Origin: Puccinia triticina
Taxonomy: Eukaryota; Basidiomycota; Pucciniomycetes; Pucciniales; Pucciniaceae
Direction: 5' to 3'
Length of the DNA stretch: 64,000 nucleotides
NCBI RefSeq assembly: GCF_026914185.1
Contig: NC_070573.1
Span: 868,001-932,000, forward strand
Every line of letters starts with the position of its first letter. Position 1 is the first letter of the stretch. Of this stretch, positions 10,285 through 21,400 are shown in pieces. Under the pieces are notes generated by a model. That model was given only the letters and a program-made list of their open reading frames with translations. It had not been told where the DNA came from and did not search any database. The translations under genes were made by a program, and so were the position numbers.

Positions 10285-10654
10285 TGCGAGCCCGCGCGCG
10301 CCTTCGCGGGTTCACAAACCAATCACAAGAAGATCACACAATTCAACTTGCCCAACTACTTAGTCTCGTCACCTCCTCCTCCTTCCTAGCTCAGTAGAGA
10401 TAAAGTGCTGATTCTTCTACTGAGCTAGGTAAGCTTTCCTTTCATTTCTTCCTCCTCCATTTCTCATCATCATCAATTGTACGAGTGGAGATAAAGTGCT
10501 GATTCTTCTACTGAGCTAGGAATACATATTGTTGGGTTCTAGAAAATCTCTCCAAGACATTGGTCTTGTCTTGAGCCCTCCCTTTCTTGATCCATTTGGT
10601 GGATCCCCTGTCTGCAACCCAGAGCTGAGTGAAGAGTCATCTCAGACTCTTACA
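10285..10654 (+). repeat. A2 5' LTR
   Basis: 370 bp. Its sequence just after ACAATTCAA differs from the 3' LTR at six of about 15 positions, while the rest looks identical. A 32-nt unit ending in GAGCTAG occurs at 10407-10438 and 10488-10519. Confidence 0.95.
10439..10519 (+). other. Possible LTR intron made by AGGT duplication (A2)
   Basis: GTAAGC follows the first copy of the 32-nt unit, and the second copy ends in GAGCTAG 81 bp later. Splicing from the donor to that AG would remove one repeat period. This mirrors the A1 LTR although the sequences are unrelated. Function is inferred. Confidence 0.45.
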
Positions 10655-10683
10655 CTTTTTTTTTCTTGAACCCTCCTTCTACA

Positions 10684-12536
10684 ATGACTCCTCCAACACC
10701 AAAACGCGAAACAAAACGCATCATCGTTCAACTCAACCTGAACGGAACGTTGGTACGAGCCATGATTTAAGCTGGGTCCGAACTGGACCTGATCACTGAG
10801 AACGCAGCCAAACGAGCCGGGCTACGACAACAAACGCTGGCCAAACCAATCGCGGTACGCCTGGCGCTGCGAGGCAGGTTGATGGATTGGGTCATCCTTT
10901 GTCATTTCGTGACAGCCACTCTACACGACCCAACATCGGGCCTCGCCTTTGACGACGTCCCACTCCGCATTGGCCACATCGATGGGGACTACGACCTCAT
11001 TATTGGCACGGACTTCCTCGAACGATTCGACCTTTCCCCCTCCATACTCCACCGTCTCCTTCACTGCAACCAGACGCAGATCGATATCTATGATTACCGC
11101 GTCAATGAATCCTCTCGACTTCCCTTCTCGACTGCTTCGACCACTGAAATTCCTTTCTCAGAGCACGAAGCAGAGCAGCGTCTTCTTGCCGAATTCGCTG
11201 ACCTTTTCCCACACAACATCCCCGCGGTCTCCGACAAGGCTGAAGACGCTGGGCTATTTGTCGATGGGTCATTCCCCACCAAGTTGCAAGACAAAAACTC
11301 CAAGAATCGCCATTGGATCATCTTGACGGATCCAAATGCCATCATCAATGAGAAACAGTACCCCTACCCCCAGAAGCATCTCCAATCGTGGAGAAAACTA
11401 GTGGATCAACATATGGAGGCGGGCAGGATCCAGAGATCATCGTCGCAATATGCCTCGCCAAGCCTAATAATCCCCAAGAAGGATCCGACGGCTCTCCCTT
11501 GATGGGTTTGCGACTACCAAAAACTGAACAGCTTCACCGTCAAAGACCGATCCCCCTTGCTGAATGTAGATGAATTGGTCAGGACAGTGGCTACAGGCAA
11601 AGTTTTTTTGATCATCAATCAAACTAACGCTTTCTTTCAGACCCGGATGCGGGAGTCGGACATCCCACTCACGGCGGTCAAAACTCCGTGGGGCCTAATG
11701 GAGTGGCAAGTTATGCCAATGGGCCTAACGGACGCACCAGCAACCCACCAACGACGTCTTGAAGAAGCGTTAGGCGATCTGATCAATAACATCTGTGTGG
11801 TTTATCTTGACGATATCGTCGTCTTTTCAGACACCTTTGACCAACATGAACGGCACGTCCAGAAAGTTCTAGAAAAGATCCGCGCGGCACACCTTTTCTG
11901 CTCACCAAAGAAGACGCAACTCTTTTGAAAGGAGGTCAAATTCCTCGGTCACTGGATCTCAGCCGACGGCATTTGGCCAGATAACGAGAAGGTGGCGGCG
12001 GTTCAATCCTGGCCGTCACCTAGATCGGCGAAAGGAGTTAAGCGCTTTCTAGGCACCGTACAGTGGATGAAAAAATTTATCTGGGGGTTACAAAAGTATG
12101 TCGGCACCCTCACACCCCTCACAAGCTCAAAGCTGGAATAAAAGGACTTTTGGTCGGGCGAGAAAGAAGAACAAGCCTTCAACAACATCAAAAACATCAT
12201 GACATCTCTCCCCTGCTTGAAAAACGTCGATTACGATTCCGACGACCCCCTCTGGCTTTTCACTGACGCGAGCGGATCTGGATTGGGCGCAGCCCTGTTC
12301 CAAGGTAAGGATTGGAAGCTTGCTGCGCCTATTGCCTATGAGTCACACCAAATGACTGCGGCTGAACGCAACTATCCTGTTCACGAACAGGAACTCTTGG
12401 CGGTTGTGCATGCACTCCAAAAGTGGAAGATGCTCCTCCTCGGGATGAAAGTGAACGTCATGTTGGACCATCATTCACTCATTCACCTCCTCAAGCAACG
12501 CAACCTGAGCAAACGGCAGGCACGGTGGACCGAACT
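10684..12536 (+). pseudogene. pol: A2 pol, first part: protease, reverse transcriptase, RNase H start
   Basis: The frame starts at ATG 10684, 30 nt after the LTR. A retroviral-type protease begins at once, but the codon where the catalytic Asp is expected (before AGSEL) is TAA at 10768-10770. Reverse transcriptase follows with [22 protein letters not shown] and the catalytic YLDDIVVFS, all intact, then RNase H with LFTDASGSGLGAALF. Further in-frame stops are TGA at 11500-11502, TGA at 11926-11928 and TAA at 12139-12141. The frame breaks at 12536, inside the end of RNase H, where a solo LTR is inserted; it resumes at 13490. Confidence 0.88.
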
Positions 12537-13489
12537 TGTGAGCCTGTGTCTCTTATGTGACAGCAGGACACAAGAAAAATGGGTGGGCACTGCTTGGATT
12601 TCTTGGGATAAAGAAATAACAAACAGTAAGAGAAAAAGAGAGGGAGAGAAATAGATGATCTGAGAGATGATATTCAAGGTTCTGTTGACCTGTAGGTGGG
12701 AACTAACATCCACTAGAAATGCTACTCCTTAAGGGAGTGCTGCCAAGCTGTGCCAGAGATTGCAACAGCCTCTTCTCACAATGGAAACGTGGAAGGTATC
12801 TGAATTAGACAAGTCTAATCAGCCACAATTTTTTAGACTTCTCTGTGGATAGTCAAGGCTCTTTAAAGGGAAACCTATGTGGTTTTTTACTGACAAAAAC
12901 CACAGAAAAAGAAGGATATGAAGTGATTTGATCCTTGAGAGTAGATGTCTAGAGGTATATGTACCTGTGATCAAAGAGGAGAGAAACAAACAAGAGAGGA
13001 GAGAAAGCAGTTAAAGAGACAGAGAGGAACTCCTCTGAGATAATCAAGGTTCAATGAAAAGGGTACTAACTGTCAATATTCCTGTTGGTGATACTGGGAG
13101 TGTAGTGGCCTTGTTCTGGTGATCCTGGGTTGTCTGGAGGTGTGGTTCTGGTCTGCTGAAGTCTGTAGATCCTCCTCAGGCAAGGGGGATCCTGATTTCG
13201 AAAATTTTCACAGTTTGCTTATGTAATTACATATTTACATGTGGTTTGGCGCGCCTGGTAGCGCTGACACGTCACAACTGCGCATGCGCGCCACAACTCA
13301 AGAACTCAGGGAAGGAGTAGAGTTACAGAGAATTGGTAAGTTGTAACTAGGGTTGAAATTGCATGAGGAAACAGAATATGAAGTCAAAACAAGGATATCT
13401 CTTAAGATGAAAAAGATATGAAGTAATTCATATGTAAAAAGTAGAAAAAGGCAGACTTTAGGTCAGCTGTGTTGACTCTAAGGCTGACA
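12537..13489. mobile_element. Solo LTR, 953 bp
   Basis: The insert starts TGTGAGCC and ends GGCTGACA (imperfect terminal inverted repeat, TG...CA). It is flanked by GAACT at 12532-12536 and 13490-13494. Removing it with one GAACT restores the RNase H frame of A2 exactly. Solo LTRs arise by recombination between the two LTRs of a complete element. The LTR matches none of the other LTRs in this window that I compared. Confidence 0.88.
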
Positions 13490-14231
13490 GAACTGCTGGC
13501 GGATGTTGATCTACATTTTGACTACATCCGAGGCGACGACAACACAGTGGCCGATGCGTTATCCCGCAAACACCTCCCTACAGAAGAAGAAGATGTCTCT
13601 CCGGCTGATGTGGCCTGTGTAGCCTCGCTGACCGAGATGTCCTCGACCCTGTCCGAATCCCTCCAAGCCTCCATCCGTGCAGGATACAAAAATGACCCCT
13701 TTTGCCAAGCGGTTCGGGGGGCACTGCCCCTCCGCAAAGATTGTGCTGAAATCGAAGGACTACTCTTTGTTGATGGTAGGTTGGTTATACCGGCCAACAA
13801 GGCGCTCCGCCTCGCATTGATGACTGAAACACATGCGCGCCTAGGGCACTTAGGACACCTGAAGACCCTCACGGAACTCTGTTGCGATTTTTTCTGGCCA
13901 AGAATGACAAACGACGTTCTCACTTACGTTAAGCAGTGCGCAGTTTGCCAGCGCACCAAGGCCCCAACGACCGCCCCTCATGGAAAAATGGCGACCCCCC
14001 CTTTCCCTCAGAAACCCCTTATTGACTTGGCGATTGACTTTGTCGGCCCACTCAAGTCTTCAGCCCATTACGACATGCTACTTAGCTGCACTTGCCGTCT
14101 TTCGGGTTTCACCCGACTTATACCGGTCTTACAGACTGACACCGCGGAAAAGACCGCCTCGCGTTTCTTCAGCGGGTGGATCGCAACTTTTGGAGCTCCA
14201 GCTTCAATCATCAGTGATCGGGACAAAGCGT
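13490..14231 (+). pseudogene. pol: A2 pol, middle part: RNase H end and integrase N-terminus
   Basis: The frame continues from the RNase H tail (FDYIRGDDNTVADALSRK) into integrase: a zinc-binding HHCC region (HARLGHLGHL ... CAVCQRTK), the first catalytic Asp in LAIDFVGPL and the second in ISDRDK. Element B interrupts it at 14231, just after the second catalytic Asp. The continuation lies at 25876. No stop occurs in this part. Confidence 0.88.
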
Positions 14232-15013
14232 TGTGGTACTCGAAAATGTGAAAAATCAAAAGTTTTTCTCATGTACATATAGAAGGCCTCAAGATACCAT
14301 CCATTGGACACCTTAAATGGACACCACGGCTAAAGTAACCCCTATTCCCCACTGGAAGCATCACTGGAGCCCCACTACACTGGAAGTTAGACCCTTTGGA
14401 CAACCTGTAGCACCCAGTCAACCACCTGTCAGGCGCCTCAAGCCACATTCCTCGCACCATTCTATCTCCACTACATATATTGGTTTGGGTTTGTTTGTTA
14501 TGTACATGACATCATGCAGCACTGCCCCTGCAGGCTGTGCCCCTTCAACTGAATGGTTCCCCGCATTCTAGTTCCTTCTAAACTCCACTTTGTTTGGTCT
14601 TATTACATCACCTGATCCTTCCCTGCACAGCTTATGCACCCCTTGCATAAATTATGACATCATCTGGCACAGCCCCTCCTCATGTATGCACCCCTTGCAT
14701 AAATTGTACACAGCCACTCCCTCTTAACTCCCTCATGTTGTACAGCCCAGGCCAGCTAAAATACCTCACTCAGGGGCTGCCCTGGAGCCAAAATCCCTCA
14801 CATTTGTCTATATAAGGAGCTCTCTCTCCCCCCATTTGTAGTTCCTCAGTTTATTACTGATCAAGTTTTATACTCACCCATCACCCAAAACACTTACGTA
14901 CCCACTCAACCCTCTTACTTACATATAACAACTCTTACATACTGAATAACAACCTTTTTTATACTGTGTCACGAGAAAATTATCTTGAGCTAACCACTCC
15001 TATCACTTATTAA

Positions 15014-15044
<31 letters not shown>

Positions 15045-15134
15045 AGCTGGTAGTATAGAAGGGCAGAGCTTGCACCTCCTTCATCCCCTTCTCCATTCAG
15101 CAAAAGGGTTTCACAACCACTTTTGAGTCTTACA
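14232..15134 (+). repeat. B 5' LTR
   Basis: 903 bp from TGTGGTACTCG to GAGTCTTACA, with a TATA-like TCTATATAAGGAG near 14810. I found no difference from the 3' LTR by eye. Confidence 0.95.
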
Positions 15135-15734
15135 AGGGAGTCCCCAACGTGATAGGATAACCTTTTTCGATCGACACCGTATTACCGATTTCAACGACTC
15201 GAAATAACGTCAAAGGAAAACGACTTCTAGCGGCGAAAGGATCAAATTCATCCACAAAATCTACGAACTCGACGGCATATTCAGTTATTCTGTTGGACAA
15301 CTAGTCAAATATTAGACACCATCTTACGAAACGAATTACGTACCTCTGAAAAGAAACGTTACGACCACTCTGAGACGAGGATCTTGAAGAAGCAGCATAA
15401 CTTATTAAACCAGGAGACGGGCAGAAAGACCTTAGGAATCTGGATAAGTTAGGGGTCTGTTGAAGAGAACTTTGGAACTACTAGAAGGAGCAGCCTGATT
15501 TATTAAACCAAAAGACGGGCAGAACGACCCTAGGAATTTGGATAAATTGGTAGACTGTTGAACAGTACTTCCCAGATTGTTAAGTAATTTTTGATATCAA
15601 AATATAAGAAATAACCCCCAATTTGCCCTGGTAAAGAGACCAGAGACCAGATATTATTGTTACTTTTTCAGAGCACAGTAAAAACAGTTATCAACAGATC
15701 GTGATATTACGAAACTAGGAATCAACAAGACAAC
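15135..15734 (+). other. B leader with a 98-bp duplication
   Basis: The leader begins AGGGAGTCCCCAACGTGATAGGATAA, identical in element C, with no TGG primer-binding site that I can match to a tRNA 3' end. From about 15389 to 15585 an imperfect 98-bp unit (AGCAGC ... TTATTAAACC ... GACGGGCAGAA ... GGATAA) is present twice. The same position in C carries a related duplication. Confidence 0.6.
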
Positions 15735-18275
15735 ATGAGTTTACCGTTCAGCGCACCAGATTTGGAAAATGGATTCGCTCCTCCATCGACCCCTTTTAGG
15801 AACAGACCTGTGGCCGGAACTTCAGCCTTGAATTGGAATACGGATACGAAGAATCCACCTGCACCACCCAGAAAAGACAAAGGAAAGGGAATCGACCTTC
15901 AACTCAGAGACCAATATGAAGATGAATTGTCAGATTCAGACGAAACTCCTCAAAACACTAACTTACCGCAACGTAACAATACTCCACGTCAACCTATATC
16001 CGGGTACGGAATCCACAACACGGAAAATATTCGAGAACCTATGTATCAACCTCAATTTCAACAACGACAACAACCGGTCCCACCTCCACCGTTTCAGCAA
16101 CCACCTATTCAGCATCCACAAGCTTTTTATCCGCAGTACTACCAACCACCAGCGGTCCAACAAGTCAAACCGGTCATTATTAAGGAACCTGGTCTCTTCT
16201 ATGATGGCAACCAATTCATGAAGTTCTTAAAACGTTTCGAAAGAACGGCCAACGCTTTCCAAGCGACGGATTACGATAAGGCGCTTCAGATTGGACAATT
16301 TGTGCGGACGGAGGAACTCAAGAGCGAACTCGAGGAGATGGACGGATACGACGACTGCGACTGGAAAAAATTACAAAAAGAAATGGTCAAAACGTGGGGG
16401 GACTTAGATAACACCATTATGTACACCACGGACGACCTAATCAAATTAGCTAAACAACAAGCCAAGAGCGGGATTACAAACTACCGAGACTACAAATCTT
16501 ACCTTGGGAAATTCACCTCAATCCTCAAGTACCTTGTCAAGAATGATCATATTAGCAAGGAGGAGGACGCGGCCCTGTTATTCTTGAGTGCCTTTTCGAA
16601 CAAAAGTCAAAGAAGCATTAAACGAACCCTAGTCAACAAAGGGCAACTCCCAAAAGCCAAGGACGGAAGCAACAAGGCACCCAAATGGGATGATCTTGTG
16701 GCAGCGGCAGAAACTGAAATCCGAATCGATGAAGGATACGTTAACTTCTCAAGCTTTTCCGAATCAAACCAAGTAATGCAGAAATCTCTAGACGCAAAGA
16801 AAGGAGATAGTCAACGACGAGACCGAATGATTGCGGAAGCTCCTACTGCTAAGGTGGTTGATAACAAAATGGATGAAGTAATGCAAGAACTTGCTGCTCT
16901 TAAACAACAATTGAGAAGTGTTCTACCTGTCTCCTACAATCAACCTGGATCTTCCAACAAACCTGAATTCGCCCGCGGAAATACTCGACCAGCAACTCCA
17001 TTATACGAAAGCAAGATTTGCTACTATTGTCTACGGGATGGGCATACAACCTTTAAATGCCCCGATCTAGCTAAGGATGAACGCCAAGGATTAGTGATTT
17101 GCAGGGGCAAGGATTACTTCTTGCCAAAAGGACAACAAATACCTTGGGTATCTTCTAGACCTATACGATCGGTAGTGGCGACAGCTTCGGCGGACCCTCA
17201 AATGCAAGACGCAATAAGGAATCTGGCAGAATCACGACAAACTGGAAATGCCTCAACAGGGAATGGTCCAGTTGTGCAAACTTCAGCACAGACCATTGAC
17301 TGGCAACCACCTCAACTTGGAGCCGAGAACTACCTAAAAACTCACGCAATTACTCGATCTGAAGCCCAGAAAGGACGTCGTAATGTTAAGATCCAGGAAC
17401 CTGAAAAAGACGATATGGATGTGGATCAAGAAGACGAAATAGCCGACCTTACTCAAAAGGAAACTCCCAGAAGAGCGCCAGAGAAAGTTTGGAGCCGAGC
17501 CCAAACCCCACCTGTTACCAAGAAGGATTCACCAGAGAACGCCTTGCTACAGGATTTAGATCACGTTAAAATCCCAACAACATTTGCTCAACTCACAGCT
17601 ATTTCGCCATCTTATACGGAGCAAATCATTGCTAAGCTACAAGGACGTCTCCAAGGGAAGAATACAACAACTTACATGGCTACGGAAACTACCAAGGTTG
17701 CTGCGGCAATGGCCAACCCTCCACAAGAAGAAGATCCATCAGACCCTTGCTACTATAGCTGCGCCTTAGGATACGTAACAGCCGAAATTGGGGGAGCTAA
17801 GGTTGACTTTATGGTTGATTCCGGATCCATGGTTAATGTCATGCCTCAAACTGTAGCAGATGACTTGGACCTAGAAATAGTATCAGTCAACATACCTATG
17901 AAAGGAGTGGGCGGAGCTAGGTGTGATATAACTGGTGTAGCTGAAAACTGTCCAGTTGGAATCGGACGATTTTCCGGACCAGCCCATCTTTTCGTTTCGC
18001 CAAAAGCACAGGACTGTATTCTAGGACGACCTTTTCTTTTTGACTACAACTGCACTTTGGAGTACCACGAAACCGGTGAAACACTCTCTTTCCAAGGAAC
18101 TAAAAACAGGAGAATATCTGTACCTATAGCTAGGATTGGTCACGGACAAGGCTGGGATAACAGGAAGGACCTTAGTGCCAATATAATAAGGCCATTTACT
18201 GGATCAACTCCTAACCAGGCGGATAATGAAGAACATCGAATGTTTACGAAGAAATCTATTCAGCATTTTTTATGA
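15735..18275 (+). CDS. gag: B Gag-protease polyprotein
   Basis: 846 codons. The first 145 residues are Pro/Gln-rich and disordered. A capsid-like helical region follows (about 145-350), then a CCHC zinc knuckle CYYCLRDGHTTFKC near residue 430, which would bind RNA. The protease has its active-site triplet in FMVDSGSMVNV (about residue 695), and the protein ends in HFL, as do the Gags of C and D. Gag forms the particle and the protease matures it. The frame is complete, in contrast to the copy in C. Pol is in a separate downstream frame. Confidence 0.92.
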   Translation: MSLPFSAPDLENGFAPPSTPFRNRPVAGTSALNWNTDTKNPPAPPRKDKGKGIDLQLRDQYEDELSDSDETPQNTNLPQRNNTPRQPISGYGIHNTENIREPMYQPQFQQRQQPVPPPPFQQPPIQHPQAFYPQYYQPPAVQQVKPVIIKEPGLFYDGNQFMKFLKRFERTANAFQATDYDKALQIGQFVRTEELKSELEEMDGYDDCDWKKLQKEMVKTWGDLDNTIMYTTDDLIKLAKQQAKSGITNYRDYKSYLGKFTSILKYLVKNDHISKEEDAALLFLSAFSNKSQRSIKRTLVNKGQLPKAKDGSNKAPKWDDLVAAAETEIRIDEGYVNFSSFSESNQVMQKSLDAKKGDSQRRDRMIAEAPTAKVVDNKMDEVMQELAALKQQLRSVLPVSYNQPGSSNKPEFARGNTRPATPLYESKICYYCLRDGHTTFKCPDLAKDERQGLVICRGKDYFLPKGQQIPWVSSRPIRSVVATASADPQMQDAIRNLAESRQTGNASTGNGPVVQTSAQTIDWQPPQLGAENYLKTHAITRSEAQKGRRNVKIQEPEKDDMDVDQEDEIADLTQKETPRRAPEKVWSRAQTPPVTKKDSPENALLQDLDHVKIPTTFAQLTAISPSYTEQIIAKLQGRLQGKNTTTYMATETTKVAAAMANPPQEEDPSDPCYYSCALGYVTAEIGGAKVDFMVDSGSMVNVMPQTVADDLDLEIVSVNIPMKGVGGARCDITGVAENCPVGIGRFSGPAHLFVSPKAQDCILGRPFLFDYNCTLEYHETGETLSFQGTKNRRISVPIARIGHGQGWDNRKDLSANIIRPFTGSTPNQADNEEHRMFTKKSIQHFL

Positions 18276-18424
18276 TCACCGGTGTTCACCTAGGGAATAA
18301 CTCACTGAAGCTAGTCGAGAGGGTTATATCTTGAACGCCGGGTTTTCTAGACTGGCTCAAAACATTTTTTCTTGATTTATTCAAAAAACTACCAAAACAA
18401 ATTAAAAAATATTTCTTTAAATTT

Positions 18425-21400
18425 ATGCTATTAAAAAAGAACATATTGATTATTTTCCTTCTACTATTAAAAATCTGTAAAACAAGCACGACTGGACTTA
18501 CCAATACGAAAACGATAAAACACGATAAAAAATTTCAAACTTCCAAGATCTCCGGACCGATTTCATCTATCAATACTGTACAATTATCTCGACCAACAAA
18601 ACCAATTAGCTACCAAGAGATGGGACGTCTATTTGCGAAAGGCCTAGGATTAACGGTTCAAACCAAATTATGTCAGAGCTGGAAAGACGGAAGCCTATGG
18701 TGCATGACCAAGTACAAGCCTGCGGCAAAGAAAATCTGGCCCATCAACCAACCCATTCCTCAAATGCTAAATCCACCTCTTCAACGACCACCACTCTCAC
18801 AAGATCCGTACAAGACACCACTCACACCAAATCCTCCTGAATTCAAAACCACCGCCAGGATTACAGAAGAACACCTGAAGGTAGTCAACTTTGGACCAGA
18901 AGGATGGCTTTGGGAAGAAGAATTGAAGCTCTTCAAGCACTTAATTGTAATTCGGGAAAAAGCGATAGCATTCACCCCGGAGGAGAGAGGACTCTTGAAA
19001 CATTCCTATGGTCTACCGTATATTATACCAGTAGTGGATCACCAACCTTGGCAGAAAAAACCAATTCCAATACCTGCGGCAATTAAGGACGAATACGTGG
19101 AGCAAGTACGGGAACGTATACAAAACAAACTTTACGAACAATCAACATCCAGCTACTCCAGCCCAGTTTTCTGTGTCCTCAAGCATGATGGAAAACTAAG
19201 AATTGTTCATGACTTACAAGAAATGAACAAGGTCACCATCAAGGATGCTGGGCTACCTCCTGCAACAGAAGAATTTGTGGAATCCTTTGCAGGGCGCGCC
19301 TGTTACGGACTAGGCGATATCATGGGCGGCTACGACGAAAGAGAATTGGCCCCAGAGTCAAGACCCTTAACCACCTTTGATACACCACTAGGAAGATTCC
19401 AACTTACCAGGCTTCCCCAAGGAGCAACAAATTCTGTGGCGGTTTACCAAGCTCAAATGATGTGGATCCTCCAGGACGAGATACCGGAACACGTAGGCGT
19501 ATTTATTGACGATGGCGGTATAAAAGGACCTGTTTCAACATACAATGATGAGACACTAGAAGAAAATCCGGGAATTCGGCGGTTTATTTGGGAATACGCT
19601 CAAACTCTTGAAAGAGTTTTATTTCGGATTGAAGAAGCAGGACTTACCATCTCAGGAAAGAAGTTTGCGTGTTGTGTACCTGCTTTGGACATTGTTGGAC
19701 ACGTGGTCTGCAGAGAAGGAAGGCGTGTGTCATCCCAGAAGAAAAACAAAATCTCAACCTGGCCTACTCCGAATAGTGTCACAGAACTTCGAGGCTTCCT
19801 GGGAATAGTAACCTATGTCAGAATTTTTATCAAAAATCTGTCAGAAATTGCTGCACCTCTCAGGAAGCTCACACAAAAGGATATCGAATGGGTCTGGGAC
19901 GAGGACTGTGATCAAGCTTTCAACCGGCTCAAAGAAATCATTGGAGAAGATATCACCTTGAAAAGCCTTGACTATTCTGAAGATGCCGGACTTATTATCT
20001 TAGCTGTGGATTCCAGCTTCATTGCGGCAGGAGGAGTACTTTCTCAACAAGAACTAGAAACAGGACTCATTCGACCAGTCCTTTATGAATCAGTTGTCTT
20101 CTCACCGGTGGAGTCAAAATATTCTCAGCCAAAGCTAGAACTCTGTGGCGTAGCCAGGATCCTCAAGAAACTACAAACACTACTGTGGGGTCAACACTTT
20201 GAGTTGCAAGTGGATGCACAATCTTTAATCCAAATGATCAACTCACCATCCCTTCCAAATGCACCTATGACCAGATGGGTAGCATTCATTCAGCTTTTCT
20301 CATTTGACATGGTTCACCAACCTGGTAAAACATTCACTATGCCGGATGCCTTGTCAAGACGACCAATAAGTGATGAAGAAGACGAATTCTACGAGGACGC
20401 GGAAGATTTCGACGAAGAGGAACCAGTAATCAAAGCCTGCTCTCGGTTCAAAATGATTTCAGCTTCTACGCATCTTTTGGAATGGGAGGCGCCTGGATTT
20501 TGGAAAGATCTCAAGGACTATTTGCAAACGTTACGTAAACCTGAAAGCTTGGATCCTCAAGAATTTCAGAAACTCAGGCGGAAATCAGTCAACTACTTTA
20601 TTCAAGATGGACGACTGATGCGTAGACACTCTCCAATGGCGCAACTAGTAATCTCAAACATATCTTATCAAAGTAGACTCTTACGGAAGTTTCACGAGGA
20701 GCTTGGTCATCGAGGACGTGAAGAAACATACCAACGCCTAGTCTGCCGATTTTGGTGGCCAAGTCTGAAGAAAAAGGTCCGTTTATGGGTACAAAGCTGT
20801 GAACCCTGTCAAAAGAGAGACCCACTAGTACCTAGGGAAATTCGAAATCCAACTGGAGAAAACACTTTATTCGGACGAGTAGCGCTGGACGTCTGTCACA
20901 TCAAGGCTGGAAGATATAAATATCTACTTGTAGCTCGAGATGACTTATCAGGATGGGTGGAGGCAGCACCTTTGGTCAAGCTAACATCTGCAACAATCGC
21001 AAAGTTTCTCTTGGAAGAATGGGTTTATCGATACGGGGCAATCAAGACGGTTACTGCGGACAATGGACCTGAATTCAAGAATGAGTTTATCAAAGCTGTA
21101 GAAAAGATTGGTGCACATTTTAAACCACCTACACCTTACTATCCTGAGGCCAACGGAATGATCGAAAGAGGACACCGACCAATTAAAGACACCTTGATCA
21201 AGATGTGCGGCAAATCTGGAGGAAAATGGAGAGAATATCTGCCTTTAGTGCTCTTTTCCGACAGGATATCAACAAAGCGGACCACAGGATACTCGCCATT
21301 TGAGCTTGTTTTTGGACAAAAAGCAGTTTTACCAGTTGATCTGGAGATGGACACCTATCTAGGAATTGATTGGACGGAAATCAAAACTACGGAAGAACTC

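Noticed and set aside
14269..14571. Short frames on both strands repeated at 25010-25312
   Set aside because: They lie in the two identical LTRs of B; the repetition reflects the LTR pair and not a gene family.
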